From Pseudomonas sp. RIT409 (GTDB lineage: Bacteria > Pseudomonadota > Gammaproteobacteria > Pseudomonadales > Pseudomonadaceae), in the NCBI RefSeq assembly GCF_003052515.2, contig NZ_QARE02000006.1:229068-293067 (forward strand): a stretch of DNA of 64,000 nt, written 5' to 3'. This document shows positions 56,081 through 64,000 of the stretch, one piece after another. Numbering within the stretch: the first letter of the stretch is position 1; every line of letters begins with the position of its first letter. Made by a program: the position numbers and the translations under genes. The notes beneath the pieces are model-generated. The model saw nothing but the letters and a program-made list of their open reading frames with translations, searched no databases and was not told the DNA's origin.

Positions 56081-57472
56081 TCAATTGAGCACTACCTTGC
56101 CTGCCTTCACCGCCTTGCGACGATTCGACACGATCAGGCCTGCGGCGACCACCAGGATGCTGAGCAGCCCCGTCGCGATGATTTCCATGCGATGCGCTTC
56201 CTGAAACAGCATGACCGTCAGGACCGCGACGATGAAAACGATCACCAACCAAGTCAGCCCTGGGAACAGCCACATCCGGAATGCGATGGCCTGGCCTTCG
56301 GCTTCACGCTTGCGACGCATGCGCAGTTGCGAAACGGCGATCACCAGGTACACCAGCAGTGCAATGGCGCCGGAGCTGGCGAGCAGGAAGTCGAACACCG
56401 CGGCAGGGGCGACGTAGTTGGCGAACACGGCGGCGAACGCCGCGGCTGTGGACAGCAGAACGGCCCAATAAGGCGTACCCGCCTTGCTGGTGCGCTGCGA
56501 AACGGCCGGGGCATCGCCACGCTTCCCAAGGGAAAAGAGCATGCGCGAAGCGGTGTAAAGCGCCGAGTTGAGGCAACTCGTCACCGCCACCAACACCACG
56601 AGATCGACGATCAGCTTGGCATTCGGAATGCCCATCAGGTCGAGCACGGTCTGGTAAGAACCCACCTGCGCCAGGCGACTGTCATTCCAAGGCACCAGCG
56701 CGACGACCAGGAAAATCGACACCAGGTAGAACAGGCAGATCCGCCAGATCACCGAGTTGGTGGCTTTGGTGATTTGCTCGCCGGGGTTTTTCGACTCAGC
56801 CGCAGCGATGGTGACGATTTCGGTGCCCATGAACGAAAACATGGTCGTCAGCATGGCAGCCAGCACGGCGCCCATCCCGTTGGGCATGAAGCCTTGGGTG
56901 TCGAACAAGTGGCTGACGCCGCTGACCTGGCTGTTCGGCAGCAGGCCGAATACAGCGGCCATGCCCAAAATCACAAAGCCGATAATTGCCAGGACTTTGA
57001 TCAGTGCGAACCAGAACTCGAACTCTCCGTAGTTCTTGACGCTGAACAAGTTGGTGGCGGTCAGTACCAGCGTGATCACCAATGTGAATGCCCAGATCGC
57101 GACGTTCGGAAACCAGGCATGAAGAATCGTCGCGGCGGCGTTGGCTTCCAATGGAATCACCAGTACCCAGAACCACCAGTACAGCCAGCCGATCGTGAAA
57201 CCGGCCCAGTGGCCGATCGCGCGGTCGGCATAGGTTGAGAACGAGCCGGTGTCGGGCGACGCCACTGCCATCTCGGCCAACATGCGCATGACCAGCACCA
57301 CGAGCGTGCCGGCTGCGGCATAGGCCAGCAAAACCGCTGGGCCCGCTTCAGCGATGGCGTGTCCGGAACCGACGAACAGACCCGCGCCAATCACGCCCGC
57401 GATGGACAGCATGGTGATATGGCGCGGTTTGAGCCCCTGATCGAGGTTTGAAGAATTTCGGGTAGTGCTCAT
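56081..57472 (-). CDS. gabP: GABA permease, APC family
   Basis: A 463-residue, 12-segment amino-acid/proton symporter. N-terminal QGLKPRHITMLSIAGVIGAG is the APC/AAT signature. YWWFWVLVIPLEANAAATIL and FSFMGTEIVTIAAAESKNPG are typical of GabP. It imports 4-aminobutyrate, which is also the product of the spu pathway at the left of the window. Monocistronic with its own terminator. Confidence 0.88.
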   Translation of the reverse strand: MSTTRNSSNLDQGLKPRHITMLSIAGVIGAGLFVGSGHAIAEAGPAVLLAYAAAGTLVVLVMRMLAEMAVASPDTGSFSTYADRAIGHWAGFTIGWLYWWFWVLVIPLEANAAATILHAWFPNVAIWAFTLVITLVLTATNLFSVKNYGEFEFWFALIKVLAIIGFVILGMAAVFGLLPNSQVSGVSHLFDTQGFMPNGMGAVLAAMLTTMFSFMGTEIVTIAAAESKNPGEQITKATNSVIWRICLFYLVSIFLVVALVPWNDSRLAQVGSYQTVLDLMGIPNAKLIVDLVVLVAVTSCLNSALYTASRMLFSLGKRGDAPAVSQRTSKAGTPYWAVLLSTAAAFAAVFANYVAPAAVFDFLLASSGAIALLVYLVIAVSQLRMRRKREAEGQAIAFRMWLFPGLTWLVIVFIVAVLTVMLFQEAHRMEIIATGLLSILVVAAGLIVSNRRKAVKAGKVVLN

Positions 57473-57888
57473 GTAAGCAACCTTTAAAATTTGTACGGAT
57501 CAGAGCGGTTTGCGACCCGCGTAAAAAGATCGCAACAGCCCTGTTATTTATTTTTTACGCAAGAACTACGCCAATACAGCTCAAAAGCGACGTCGCGCGT
57601 GGATATGCCCGCTGCAGGGGCTTTCGGTAAGTGCTTGAGAGAAATGACCTTTCAACATTTCTGAAGAGAGTGTTACCGAGTGCTACAGGATAGAGACGTT
57701 TTGTCGCACCGAAAATACACAGGAGGCGACAGAAAGCACCAAATAAGCGCACAGATCCGACCTTCCATCGCCGTGCTGGCCGAAATAGCCTTCCACACGG
57801 CGTTTAAAGCTGGCACCATCGCGCCCTTTTTGCGCACGGCCATACCGCTCAACGTGCGTGAACAGCATTGAAACTGTAAGGACCCGAC
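57473..57888. promoter_or_regulatory. Divergent region between gabP and the amino-acid ABC operon
   Basis: No supported gene. It contains a perfect 9-bp inverted repeat gcgtaaaaa (57519-57527) / tttttacgc (57552-57560) close to gabP, a candidate operator. Confidence 0.4.
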
Positions 57889-58662
57889 ATGGCTCATGCC
57901 GCGCCCGCCCTCGAAATTCGCAACCTGCATAAACGCTATGGAGCGCTGGAAGTCCTCAAAGGCGTCTCTCTGACCGCACGCGACGGCGACGTCATCTCGA
58001 TTCTCGGCTCATCGGGTTCAGGCAAATCCACCTTGTTGCGCTGCATCAATCTGCTGGAAAACCCGCACAACGGTGAAATCCTCGTCGCCGGTGAAGCCCT
58101 CAAACTCAAAGCCTCGCGCAGGGGTGAACTGATTGCCGCTGACCATCGTCAGATCAATCGCCTGCGCAGCGAGATCGGTTTCGTCTTCCAGAACTTCAAC
58201 CTGTGGCCCCACATGACCGTTCTGGACAACATCATCGAAGCGCCACGCCGGGTGTTGGGCCAGAGCAGGGCCGAGGCCTGTGATGTCGCGGAAGGATTGC
58301 TGGCCAAAGTGGGCATGGCTGACAAGCGCCATGCCTACCCGAACCAGTTGTCCGGCGGTCAGCAGCAGCGCGTGGCCATCGCCCGCACACTGGCAATGCA
58401 GCCTAAAGTCATTCTGTTCGACGAGCCGACCTCTGCGCTCGACCCGGAGATGGTGCAGGAAGTGCTTGGCGTGATCCGCGGCTTGGCCGAAGAAGGCCGG
58501 ACCATGCTGATGGTCACGCATGAAATGAAGTTCGCCCGGCAGGTGTCCAGCGAGGTGGTGTTCCTGCATCAGGGGCGAGTGGAGGAGCAAGGTTCGCCCC
58601 AGCAGGTTTTTGACGACCCGCAGTCGGCGCGCTGCAAACAATTCATGTCCAGCAATCGCTAA
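57889..58662 (+). CDS. Polar amino-acid ABC transporter, ATP-binding subunit
   Basis: A 257-residue HisP/ArtP-type ATPase. Walker A is GSSGSGKST (40-48), the Q-loop FVFQNFNLWPHM, the signature LSGGQQQRVAI near 154, Walker B VILFDEPTSALDPE, and the switch His is in LMVTHEMKFA. The insertion with LKLKASRRGELIAADHRQIN is typical of the HisP branch for basic amino acids. AAGGA lies upstream. First gene of a four-gene operon. Confidence 0.92.
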   Translation: MAHAAPALEIRNLHKRYGALEVLKGVSLTARDGDVISILGSSGSGKSTLLRCINLLENPHNGEILVAGEALKLKASRRGELIAADHRQINRLRSEIGFVFQNFNLWPHMTVLDNIIEAPRRVLGQSRAEACDVAEGLLAKVGMADKRHAYPNQLSGGQQQRVAIARTLAMQPKVILFDEPTSALDPEMVQEVLGVIRGLAEEGRTMLMVTHEMKFARQVSSEVVFLHQGRVEEQGSPQQVFDDPQSARCKQFMSSNR

Positions 58663-58675
58663 CGGAGCAATATCG

Positions 58676-59434
58676 ATGCAGACCCTGAAATCCTTCCTGG
58701 CGGCCGCGCTTCTGTTGGCGACCTCCAGCGCTTTTGCTGCCGAAACCCTCAAGATGGGCATCGAAGGCGCGTACCCGCCGTTCAACAACAAGGACGCCAG
58801 CGGCCAAGTGGTGGGCTTTGACGTTGAAATCGGCAATGCCTTGTGTGCCAAGATGAAAGTCACCTGCGAAGTGGTCACTTCCGATTGGGACGGGATTATC
58901 CCGGCCCTGAACGCACAGAAGTTCGACTTCATCGTCTCCTCGATGTCCATCACCGAAGAGCGCAAGCAAGCCGTCGACTTCACCAACCCTTACTATTCGA
59001 ACAAGTTGCAGTTCATCGCGCCCAAGGCCAGTAATCTCGGCGCCAACAACGACGCCATCAAAGAAGCGCTGAAAGGCAAGACCATCGGTGCACAACGGGC
59101 AACCCTGTCTGGCACCTGGCTGGAAGACAACTGGGGCGACGATGTCACGATCAAGCTCTACGACTCGCAGGAAAACGCCTTCCTTGACCTGGCTTCCGGC
59201 CGAGTGGATGCCTTGCTTGGCGACAAGTACGCCAGCTACGAATGGCTGAAAAGCGATGAGGGGAAAAACTTCGAATTCAAGGGCGAACCCATGTTCGGCG
59301 AGGACAAGATCGGCATTGCCGTCCGCCAGGGTGATCCGCTGCGCGAGCGCTTGAACACCGCGCTGAAAGAAATCATCGAAGACGGCACCTACAAAAAAAT
59401 CAACGACAAGTACTTCCCTTTCAGCATCCTCTGA
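58676..59434 (+). CDS. Polar amino-acid periplasmic binding protein (Lys/Arg/Orn/His type)
   Basis: 252 residues. The signal peptide, MQTLKSFLAAALLLATSSAF to AA, is followed by ETLKMGIEGAYPPFNNKDAS. Ligand-site motifs are GFDVEIGNALCAKMKVTCEV (the Cys pair as in ArgT), DGIIPALNAQKFDFIVSSMS, ITEERKQAVDFTNPYY and TIGAQRATLSGTWLED. It resembles basic amino-acid or opine binding proteins; the ligand is not certain. Confidence 0.9.
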   Translation: MQTLKSFLAAALLLATSSAFAAETLKMGIEGAYPPFNNKDASGQVVGFDVEIGNALCAKMKVTCEVVTSDWDGIIPALNAQKFDFIVSSMSITEERKQAVDFTNPYYSNKLQFIAPKASNLGANNDAIKEALKGKTIGAQRATLSGTWLEDNWGDDVTIKLYDSQENAFLDLASGRVDALLGDKYASYEWLKSDEGKNFEFKGEPMFGEDKIGIAVRQGDPLRERLNTALKEIIEDGTYKKINDKYFPFSIL

Positions 59435-59494
59435 CTGCCCAGGCCGCCCCGCCATGCCTCGCAGGGCGGGGCCGCTGCCTAACGAAACAACACA

Positions 59495-60190
59495 ATGAAC
59501 CTCGATCTCCAAGGATTCGGCCCCGCCCTTGCTGCCGGTGTGCTGATGACCATTCAACTCGCGCTGTCGGCGCTGTGCCTGGGTTTAGTGCTCGGCCTGC
59601 TGGGCGCATTGGCCAAAACCTCGTCCAATCGGGCCCTGCGCTGGCTCGGCAGCAGCTACTCGACGTTGGTGCGCGGCATCCCTGAATTGCTTTGGGTGTT
59701 GCTGATCTACTTCGGCACGGTCAACGCAATGCGCGCCATCGGCCATGTGTTCGGCATTCCCAACCTGTCCCTCAGCGCCTTCGCCGCAGGCGTGATTGCC
59801 TTGGGCCTGTGCTTCGGCGCGTACGCCACGGAGGTGTTTCGCGGCGCCATGCTGGCCATCCCCAAAGGCCATCGTGAAGCCGGGCTGGCGCTGGGGCTCT
59901 CGGGCCCGCGCATCTTCATCAAGCTGGTCATGCCGCAGATGTGGCGCATCGCCCTGCCGGGGCTGGGCAACCTGTTCATGATTCTGATGAAGGACACCGC
60001 GCTGGTCTCCGTCATCGGCCTGGAAGAAGTCATGCGCCACGCGCAGATCGCCGTCACCACCACCCGGCAGCCGTTCACCTTTTATATGGTTGCAGCGTTC
60101 ATGTACCTGGGCATGACCGCCGTGTCGATGCTGGGCCTGGCATGGCTGGAGCGACGGGCAGCGGTCGGTTTCGTGAGGCGCGCAGCATGA
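59495..60190 (+). CDS. Polar amino-acid ABC transporter permease (HisQ type)
   Basis: 231 residues, five hydrophobic segments. The HisMQ motif is RGIPELLWVLLIYFGT; the EAA loop is GHREAGLALGLSGPRIFIKL. The stop overlaps the next permease start by 4 bp (ATGA). Confidence 0.9.
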   Translation: MNLDLQGFGPALAAGVLMTIQLALSALCLGLVLGLLGALAKTSSNRALRWLGSSYSTLVRGIPELLWVLLIYFGTVNAMRAIGHVFGIPNLSLSAFAAGVIALGLCFGAYATEVFRGAMLAIPKGHREAGLALGLSGPRIFIKLVMPQMWRIALPGLGNLFMILMKDTALVSVIGLEEVMRHAQIAVTTTRQPFTFYMVAAFMYLGMTAVSMLGLAWLERRAAVGFVRRAA

Positions 60191-60876
60191 GTTGGGAATT
60201 CGTCCTCAAATGGCTGCCCAAGTTGCTACAAGGCGCGGCCCTGACACTGGAGCTGGTGGCGATCGCCGTTGTATGCGGGCTGATCCTGGCAGTTCCGCTG
60301 GGTATCGCGCGCGCCTCGCGTCACCCTTACGTGCGCGCCCTGCCCTTCGCCTACATCTTCTTCTTTCGCGGCACACCGCTCTTGGTGCAACTGTTCCTCG
60401 TCTATTACGGGCTGGCGCAGTTCCAAGCGGTCACGCAAAGCCTGCTGTGGCCTTACCTGCGCGAGCCGTTCTTCTGCGCAGCGCTGACCATGACGCTGCA
60501 CACCACGGCCTACATTGCCGAAATCCTGCGCGGCGCGATTCAGGCCGTGCCGCCCGGAGAAGTCGAAGCGGCGCGTGCGCTGGGCATGTCCAAAAGCAAG
60601 GCGCTGCTTTACATCATCCTGCCCCGCGCCGCGCGCATCGGCCTGCCGGCCTACAGCAACGAGGTCATCCTGATGCTCAAGGCCAGCGCCCTGGCCAGCA
60701 CCGTGACCCTGCTCGACATCACCGGCATGGCCCGAACCATCAACGCCCGGACCTACATGCCGGAACAAACCTTCTTCATCGCGGGGATGATTTACCTGGT
60801 GATGTCGTTCGCTCTGGTGCAAGGCTTCAAATGGCTGGAGCGGCGTCTGCGGGTGGACGCCCACCAAGGCGTCTGA
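60187..60876 (+). CDS. Polar amino-acid ABC transporter permease (HisM type)
   Basis: 229 residues starting MSWEFVLKWLPKLLQGAALT. Motifs are FFFRGTPLLVQLFLVYYGLA and the EAA loop GEVEAARALGMSKSKALLYI. It pairs with the HisQ-type subunit. The start is fixed by the ATGA overlap. Last gene of the operon. Confidence 0.9.
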   Translation: MSWEFVLKWLPKLLQGAALTLELVAIAVVCGLILAVPLGIARASRHPYVRALPFAYIFFFRGTPLLVQLFLVYYGLAQFQAVTQSLLWPYLREPFFCAALTMTLHTTAYIAEILRGAIQAVPPGEVEAARALGMSKSKALLYIILPRAARIGLPAYSNEVILMLKASALASTVTLLDITGMARTINARTYMPEQTFFIAGMIYLVMSFALVQGFKWLERRLRVDAHQGV

Positions 60877-60973
60877 TCGGGAGGTTCGTGGGGTGGCGGT
60901 GCTCGCCAAGGCTGCCGCCCACGGGGTAAAGCCCGTAAGCTTCACCCCACCGCCACAAACCGCCGCTCACACC

Positions 60974-62176
60974 ATGCTGCTCGCCGCCGATCTCACACCT
61001 CGCTTCCTCGCCCTCGACGCCTTCCTGCGTGAGCACGAGCACCTGTGGCGACCAAAACCCTTCACCCAGCGCCGCTTACCGTGGGAAGCCCAGCACCCCG
61101 AACTGTCCACCTGGCTGCGCCAGCGGTCGTTGGCAGACGCCGAAGCTGCCCACAACCATCCAGAATGCCTGGACGCCCCCGCCCCTTTCGCACAGCTTGC
61201 CAGGCAATCTCGGGCACTGAGCGAAGTCGACACGTTCCCCAGCCACGCCCTCGCCGCCCGCGGATCGCGAATGAGCGTCGACGTACCCGGTCGCAAATGG
61301 CAACAGATCGAAGCCTTCGCCAGCCGCTTGAGCTTTCGCCAAACGCCCACCCACTGGCTCGACTGGTGCGCCGGCAAAGGCCATCTCGGTAGACGCCTTG
61401 CCCATGACGGCCAAGCCCTGACCTGCTTCGAATACGATGAAAACCTGGTCGAGGCCGGCCGTCTGCTCAGCCGCAAGCTCGGCATCAACGCCTTGCACCT
61501 GCAACAGGAGGTCATGGCCGACAGCGCCGCCGCCCGCCTTGCCGCGCATCACACCCCAGTCGCCCTCCATGCCTGCGGCGACTTGCACGTGCGGCTCATG
61601 CAACTGGCCAGCGACGCCCGCTGCCAACAGATGGCCATCGCCCCATGCTGCTACAACCGCATCGCCGGCGAACGCTACCAACCGCTGTCCGCCGAAGGCT
61701 TGGCCTCTCCCCTCACCCTGTCCACAGACGACCTCGGCCTGCCGCTCAGCGAAACCGTGACCGCAGGGGCCCGCGTCCGCCGTCAGCGCGACGCTTCGAT
61801 GGCGCGCCGTTTGGGCTTCGACCTGCTGCAACGCCAACTGCGCGGCATCGACCACTATTTGCCGACCCCCTCCCTGCCCAGCGCCTGGCTGGAAAAACCC
61901 TTCGCCGACTACTGTCGCGACCTCGCCGCACTCAAGGCACTCCCCGCTCCCGGTGCCCAAAACTGGGACACGCTGGAAGCCGCAGGCTGGCAGCGGCTGG
62001 CCGAAGTGCGCAACCTCGAACTGCTGCGCAACCTCTTTCGCCGCCCCCTCGAACTCTGGCTCACCCTCGACCGCGCCCTGTACCTGCAACAGCGCGACTA
62101 CGAAGTCCGTATCGGCACGTTCTGCGAGAGCCACGTCACACCGAGAAATCTGCTCATCCTCGCCGAGCGGATGTAA
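60974..62176 (+). CDS. SAM-dependent methyltransferase (METTL25-like, PF13679 type)
   Basis: 400 residues. Motif I is DWCAGKGHLGRRLAHDG near residue 135; FEYDENLVEAGRLL gives the acidic SAM contact; VALHACGDLHVRLM and AIAPCCYNRIAGERY follow, as in the methyltransferase-32 domain. The substrate is unknown. The start at MLLAADLTPRF is preferred to an earlier start in the upstream repeat-rich stretch. It is about 100 bp after the ABC operon. Confidence 0.8.
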   Translation: MLLAADLTPRFLALDAFLREHEHLWRPKPFTQRRLPWEAQHPELSTWLRQRSLADAEAAHNHPECLDAPAPFAQLARQSRALSEVDTFPSHALAARGSRMSVDVPGRKWQQIEAFASRLSFRQTPTHWLDWCAGKGHLGRRLAHDGQALTCFEYDENLVEAGRLLSRKLGINALHLQQEVMADSAAARLAAHHTPVALHACGDLHVRLMQLASDARCQQMAIAPCCYNRIAGERYQPLSAEGLASPLTLSTDDLGLPLSETVTAGARVRRQRDASMARRLGFDLLQRQLRGIDHYLPTPSLPSAWLEKPFADYCRDLAALKALPAPGAQNWDTLEAAGWQRLAEVRNLELLRNLFRRPLELWLTLDRALYLQQRDYEVRIGTFCESHVTPRNLLILAERM

Positions 62177-62470
62177 CCGTCTCGCCCGCCGTGCCCTGTG
62201 GATAACTCTGTTGATGGTTTACCGCCGTGCGCACATAAATCCTAGCCTGCGCGCCATTTCACAATTTGTTCATTTTTTAAGCAGCGGCGAATCGCTCGGA
62301 AAAACAATAGCTTGCGAACAAATGAGAATGCTTCCACAAACCCACCGCTCATCGGCCTGCAAAACCACGCTTTGTGAATAACGATCATCGTGGTCAGGCA
62401 TAAGCCACGCAAAAAAACTGAAATTAAGGCTTTACTCGACAGACCAAATCCCTATAATCAGCGCCCACAC
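62177..62470. other. Intergenic stretch before tRNA-Thr
   Basis: No gene seen; it should contain the tRNA promoter. Confidence 0.5.
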
Positions 62471-62546
<76 letters not shown>

Positions 62547-62553
62547 TACAAAA

Positions 62554-62587
62554 CAAGGGCTTGCAGCGATGCAGGCCCTTTGTTTTT
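62554..62587 (+). terminator. Terminator of tRNA-Thr
   Basis: aagggc/gccctt outer stem with inner tgca-gcga-tgca, then tgttttt. Confidence 0.85.
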
Positions 62588-62656
62588 CGTGTTCCACGTA
62601 ACAACACACGTAACAAGTTCTCGGCTCAAGCACTTGCAGTCTTCGAGGGATCGTCT

Positions 62657-63466
62657 ATGGACTGGATTGATAATCTGCTGCGAGTGTTGGGGTTCGCATG
62701 GCTGGGTGGCCTACTAGCCATCGTCGGCTTGGCGTTTGCGGTTTTAACTTATCTGTGGACACGGCGGCGAACCAAGTTTACTTACGTGCACCTGGGCGAG
62801 CACCTGCTCGGGAGTACCTCCGATAAGCTTCCACCAGCAATAGCTGTCCAGTACAACGGCATCAGCATTCCAAGACTGACTAAGACAGTAATCATCATCT
62901 GGAATGATGGCGAAAACACAATCTCTCGAAGCGACATCGTCAACAAAGATCCACTCCGATTACAGGTTGGAAAGGACGGGCACATTCTCTCGGCCTCGAT
63001 ATTGAAGACGAGTCGAGATGTAATCGACTTCAAGCTTGATGACGCGGAATCGCCGAATGAAGCGCTGTTGACCTTCGATTTTCTTGATGCGAAAGACGGC
63101 GCGGTTATTGAGGTACTGCACACCAGCACTGAACGCAAGCCCCGCCTACTGGGTACGCTTAAAGGGCTCCCGCAAGGTTTTCAAAGCCTGGGGCAATTCA
63201 AGCGTCCAAATCAGCGCATGGCAAAAAACAGGGCCGTATCCAAGATTCTTGCCTTCATTCTCTCGCCAATAGCGTTGGCGGCAGCTGGCTTTTCGCTTGG
63301 GCTTTTCGGTCCGCACCCCGATTTTCTCGCTGTGACTCCTAGGGTCGATTCTTCCGCGTCCGCCTTACTAGGGGTTGTTAGCGGTTTCGTCGCCACATGG
63401 GCTGCGAGTAGCTGGGCATCCCGACGTAGATATCCCAAGAGCCTCTATTTGGACGCGTTGGAGTGA
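62657..63466 (+). CDS. Hypothetical membrane protein in tRNA-adjacent accessory segment
   Basis: 269 residues. An N-terminal transmembrane segment (WLGGLLAIVGLAFAVLTYLW) is followed by basic RTRRRTK-like residues, a beta-rich cytosolic domain (TKTVIIIWNDGENTISRSDI; DVIDFKLDDAESPNEALLTF) and a C-terminal pair of hydrophobic segments (ILAFILSPIALAAAGFSLGL; SALLGVVSGFVATWAASSWA). Family not recognised. The start is chosen at the first Met after the tRNA terminator region that gives a membrane anchor. Confidence 0.6.
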   Translation: MDWIDNLLRVLGFAWLGGLLAIVGLAFAVLTYLWTRRRTKFTYVHLGEHLLGSTSDKLPPAIAVQYNGISIPRLTKTVIIIWNDGENTISRSDIVNKDPLRLQVGKDGHILSASILKTSRDVIDFKLDDAESPNEALLTFDFLDAKDGAVIEVLHTSTERKPRLLGTLKGLPQGFQSLGQFKRPNQRMAKNRAVSKILAFILSPIALAAAGFSLGLFGPHPDFLAVTPRVDSSASALLGVVSGFVATWAASSWASRRRYPKSLYLDALE

Positions 63467-63936
63467 ACCCATGCTGCTCAAGCATTTGTGTGGAACTTCA
63501 GATGTGAGTGACCAGCGATGCAGACTTGGTTCGCAGCTGTCATCGGAGCACACCACCGCGTTTTCAGGTTGGCCCTCGGAAACCGATACTTTAGGTAATT
63601 AATTCGATATGCCCCATGAAACCCGCAAAGATCTGTATTAAATCAATCACCTAGACGTTTTAGAGCTCAAATCACTCAATTATGCCAAAGCTAGGCAATG
63701 GCTGACCGCAGCATCGCACGCGGGGTGTAGCCATTGAGCAATCCATTTTTTACGACTTACCTTTTTCCGTGGGTCAAACCGAGAAAACGCCAGCCGTCTT
63801 GGAGGATCAAGGGTCCGAGGGGCTCGATAGCACCCCCTACTTCCGCAGGGTTCTGGAGGCTTTCCATGCAGGAAGCCCTCATAAAGCGCTACGCAGGGCA
63901 GGCGGCAGGGTGCAGAAAAAGACCCATTTAGCCCCC
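63467..63936. other. Non-coding stretch before the IS end
   Basis: Only short unsupported frames. AT-rich patches fit accessory DNA. Confidence 0.4.
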
Positions 63937-64000
63937 TGTATAGACCGGAGACATGGTGGACACGTGTGCGGAGACATGGTGGACACTTTTCGGCGAGATA
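63937..64000. mobile_element. Probable terminal end of an insertion sequence, truncated by the window
   Basis: Starts tgtatagaccggagacatgg. Two direct copies of ggagacatggtggacac lie at 63947-63963 and 63970-63986, 23 bp apart. The layout of a TGTA tip with tandem transposase-binding repeats recalls IS481/IS3-type ends. No transposase is visible, so the family is a guess. Confidence 0.45.

Noticed and set aside
61076..62134. Open frame of 352 codons opposite the methyltransferase
   Set aside because: Antisense shadow of a gene with clear SAM motifs.

Overview
The window is about 64 kb of Pseudomonas chromosome, most likely from the P. fluorescens/P. syringae/P. putida lineage. The evidence is gene content and order: a spu polyamine-catabolism locus, an lsfA-ssu sulfonate locus, an OprD-family porin, secB-grxC-gpmI-envC-ctpA, a hisBHAF cluster, asmA-mutY-yggX-tRNA-Phe, and GTAG-type REP palindromes between genes. 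The core DNA is GC-rich. Two stretches are visibly more AT-rich and look acquired: about 5.8-6.75 kb and about 10.8-26.65 kb.

Layout. (1) 1-5.6 kb: polyamine gamma-glutamylation genes spuC (partial), spuB and spuA, divergent spuI, and a TetR-type regulator. (2) 5.7-10.6 kb: a small AT-rich gene preceded by a broken second copy of the ssuF 3' end, then ssuF-ssuB-ssuC-ssuA and the peroxiredoxin gene lsfA. No ssuD or ssuE is present here. (3) 10.79-26.66 kb: a roughly 15.9-kb integrative island bounded by a 10-bp direct repeat at the 3' end of the porin gene. Its right end holds an operon of three large tyrosine recombinases plus a small HTH/coiled-coil protein, the arrangement described for GInt elements (ginABCD). 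Its cargo includes a PIN-domain protein, an operon pairing an OLD-type ATPase/TOPRIM protein with a Dam-type adenine methyltransferase (the best candidate for an undescribed defence system), two HTH regulators with palindromic operators, a two-gene membrane/cytosolic module, and a short hydrophobic peptide locus resembling a type I toxin. (4) 26.6-34.5 kb: the porin and a 1,877-residue LRR/NEL-domain ubiquitin-ligase-like protein. (5) 35-62.2 kb: housekeeping genes, comprising trmL, secB, grxC, a rhodanese, gpmI, envC, ctpA, a divergent polysaccharide deacetylase, a periplasmic binding protein, a trypsin-like protease, hisFAHB, an MFS transporter, asmA, mutY, yggX, tRNA-Phe, a cytochrome b561-like protein, gabP, a four-gene polar amino-acid ABC transporter and a methyltransferase. 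(6) 62.47 kb to the end: tRNA-Thr(TGT) followed by an accessory segment with one membrane-protein gene and, at the very edge, what looks like the end of an insertion sequence.

How the genes work together. The spu genes take putrescine-type amines to GABA through gamma-glutamyl intermediates, and gabP further along imports GABA. The ssu proteins import sulfonates, and lsfA protects against peroxide when sulfur is limited. envC, ctpA and the deacetylase act in the envelope. The island ends are informative. The porin's original TAA stop and terminator are stranded at 10.75-10.80 kb, and the island supplies a new TGA stop and a new terminator at its other end, so the porin remains intact.
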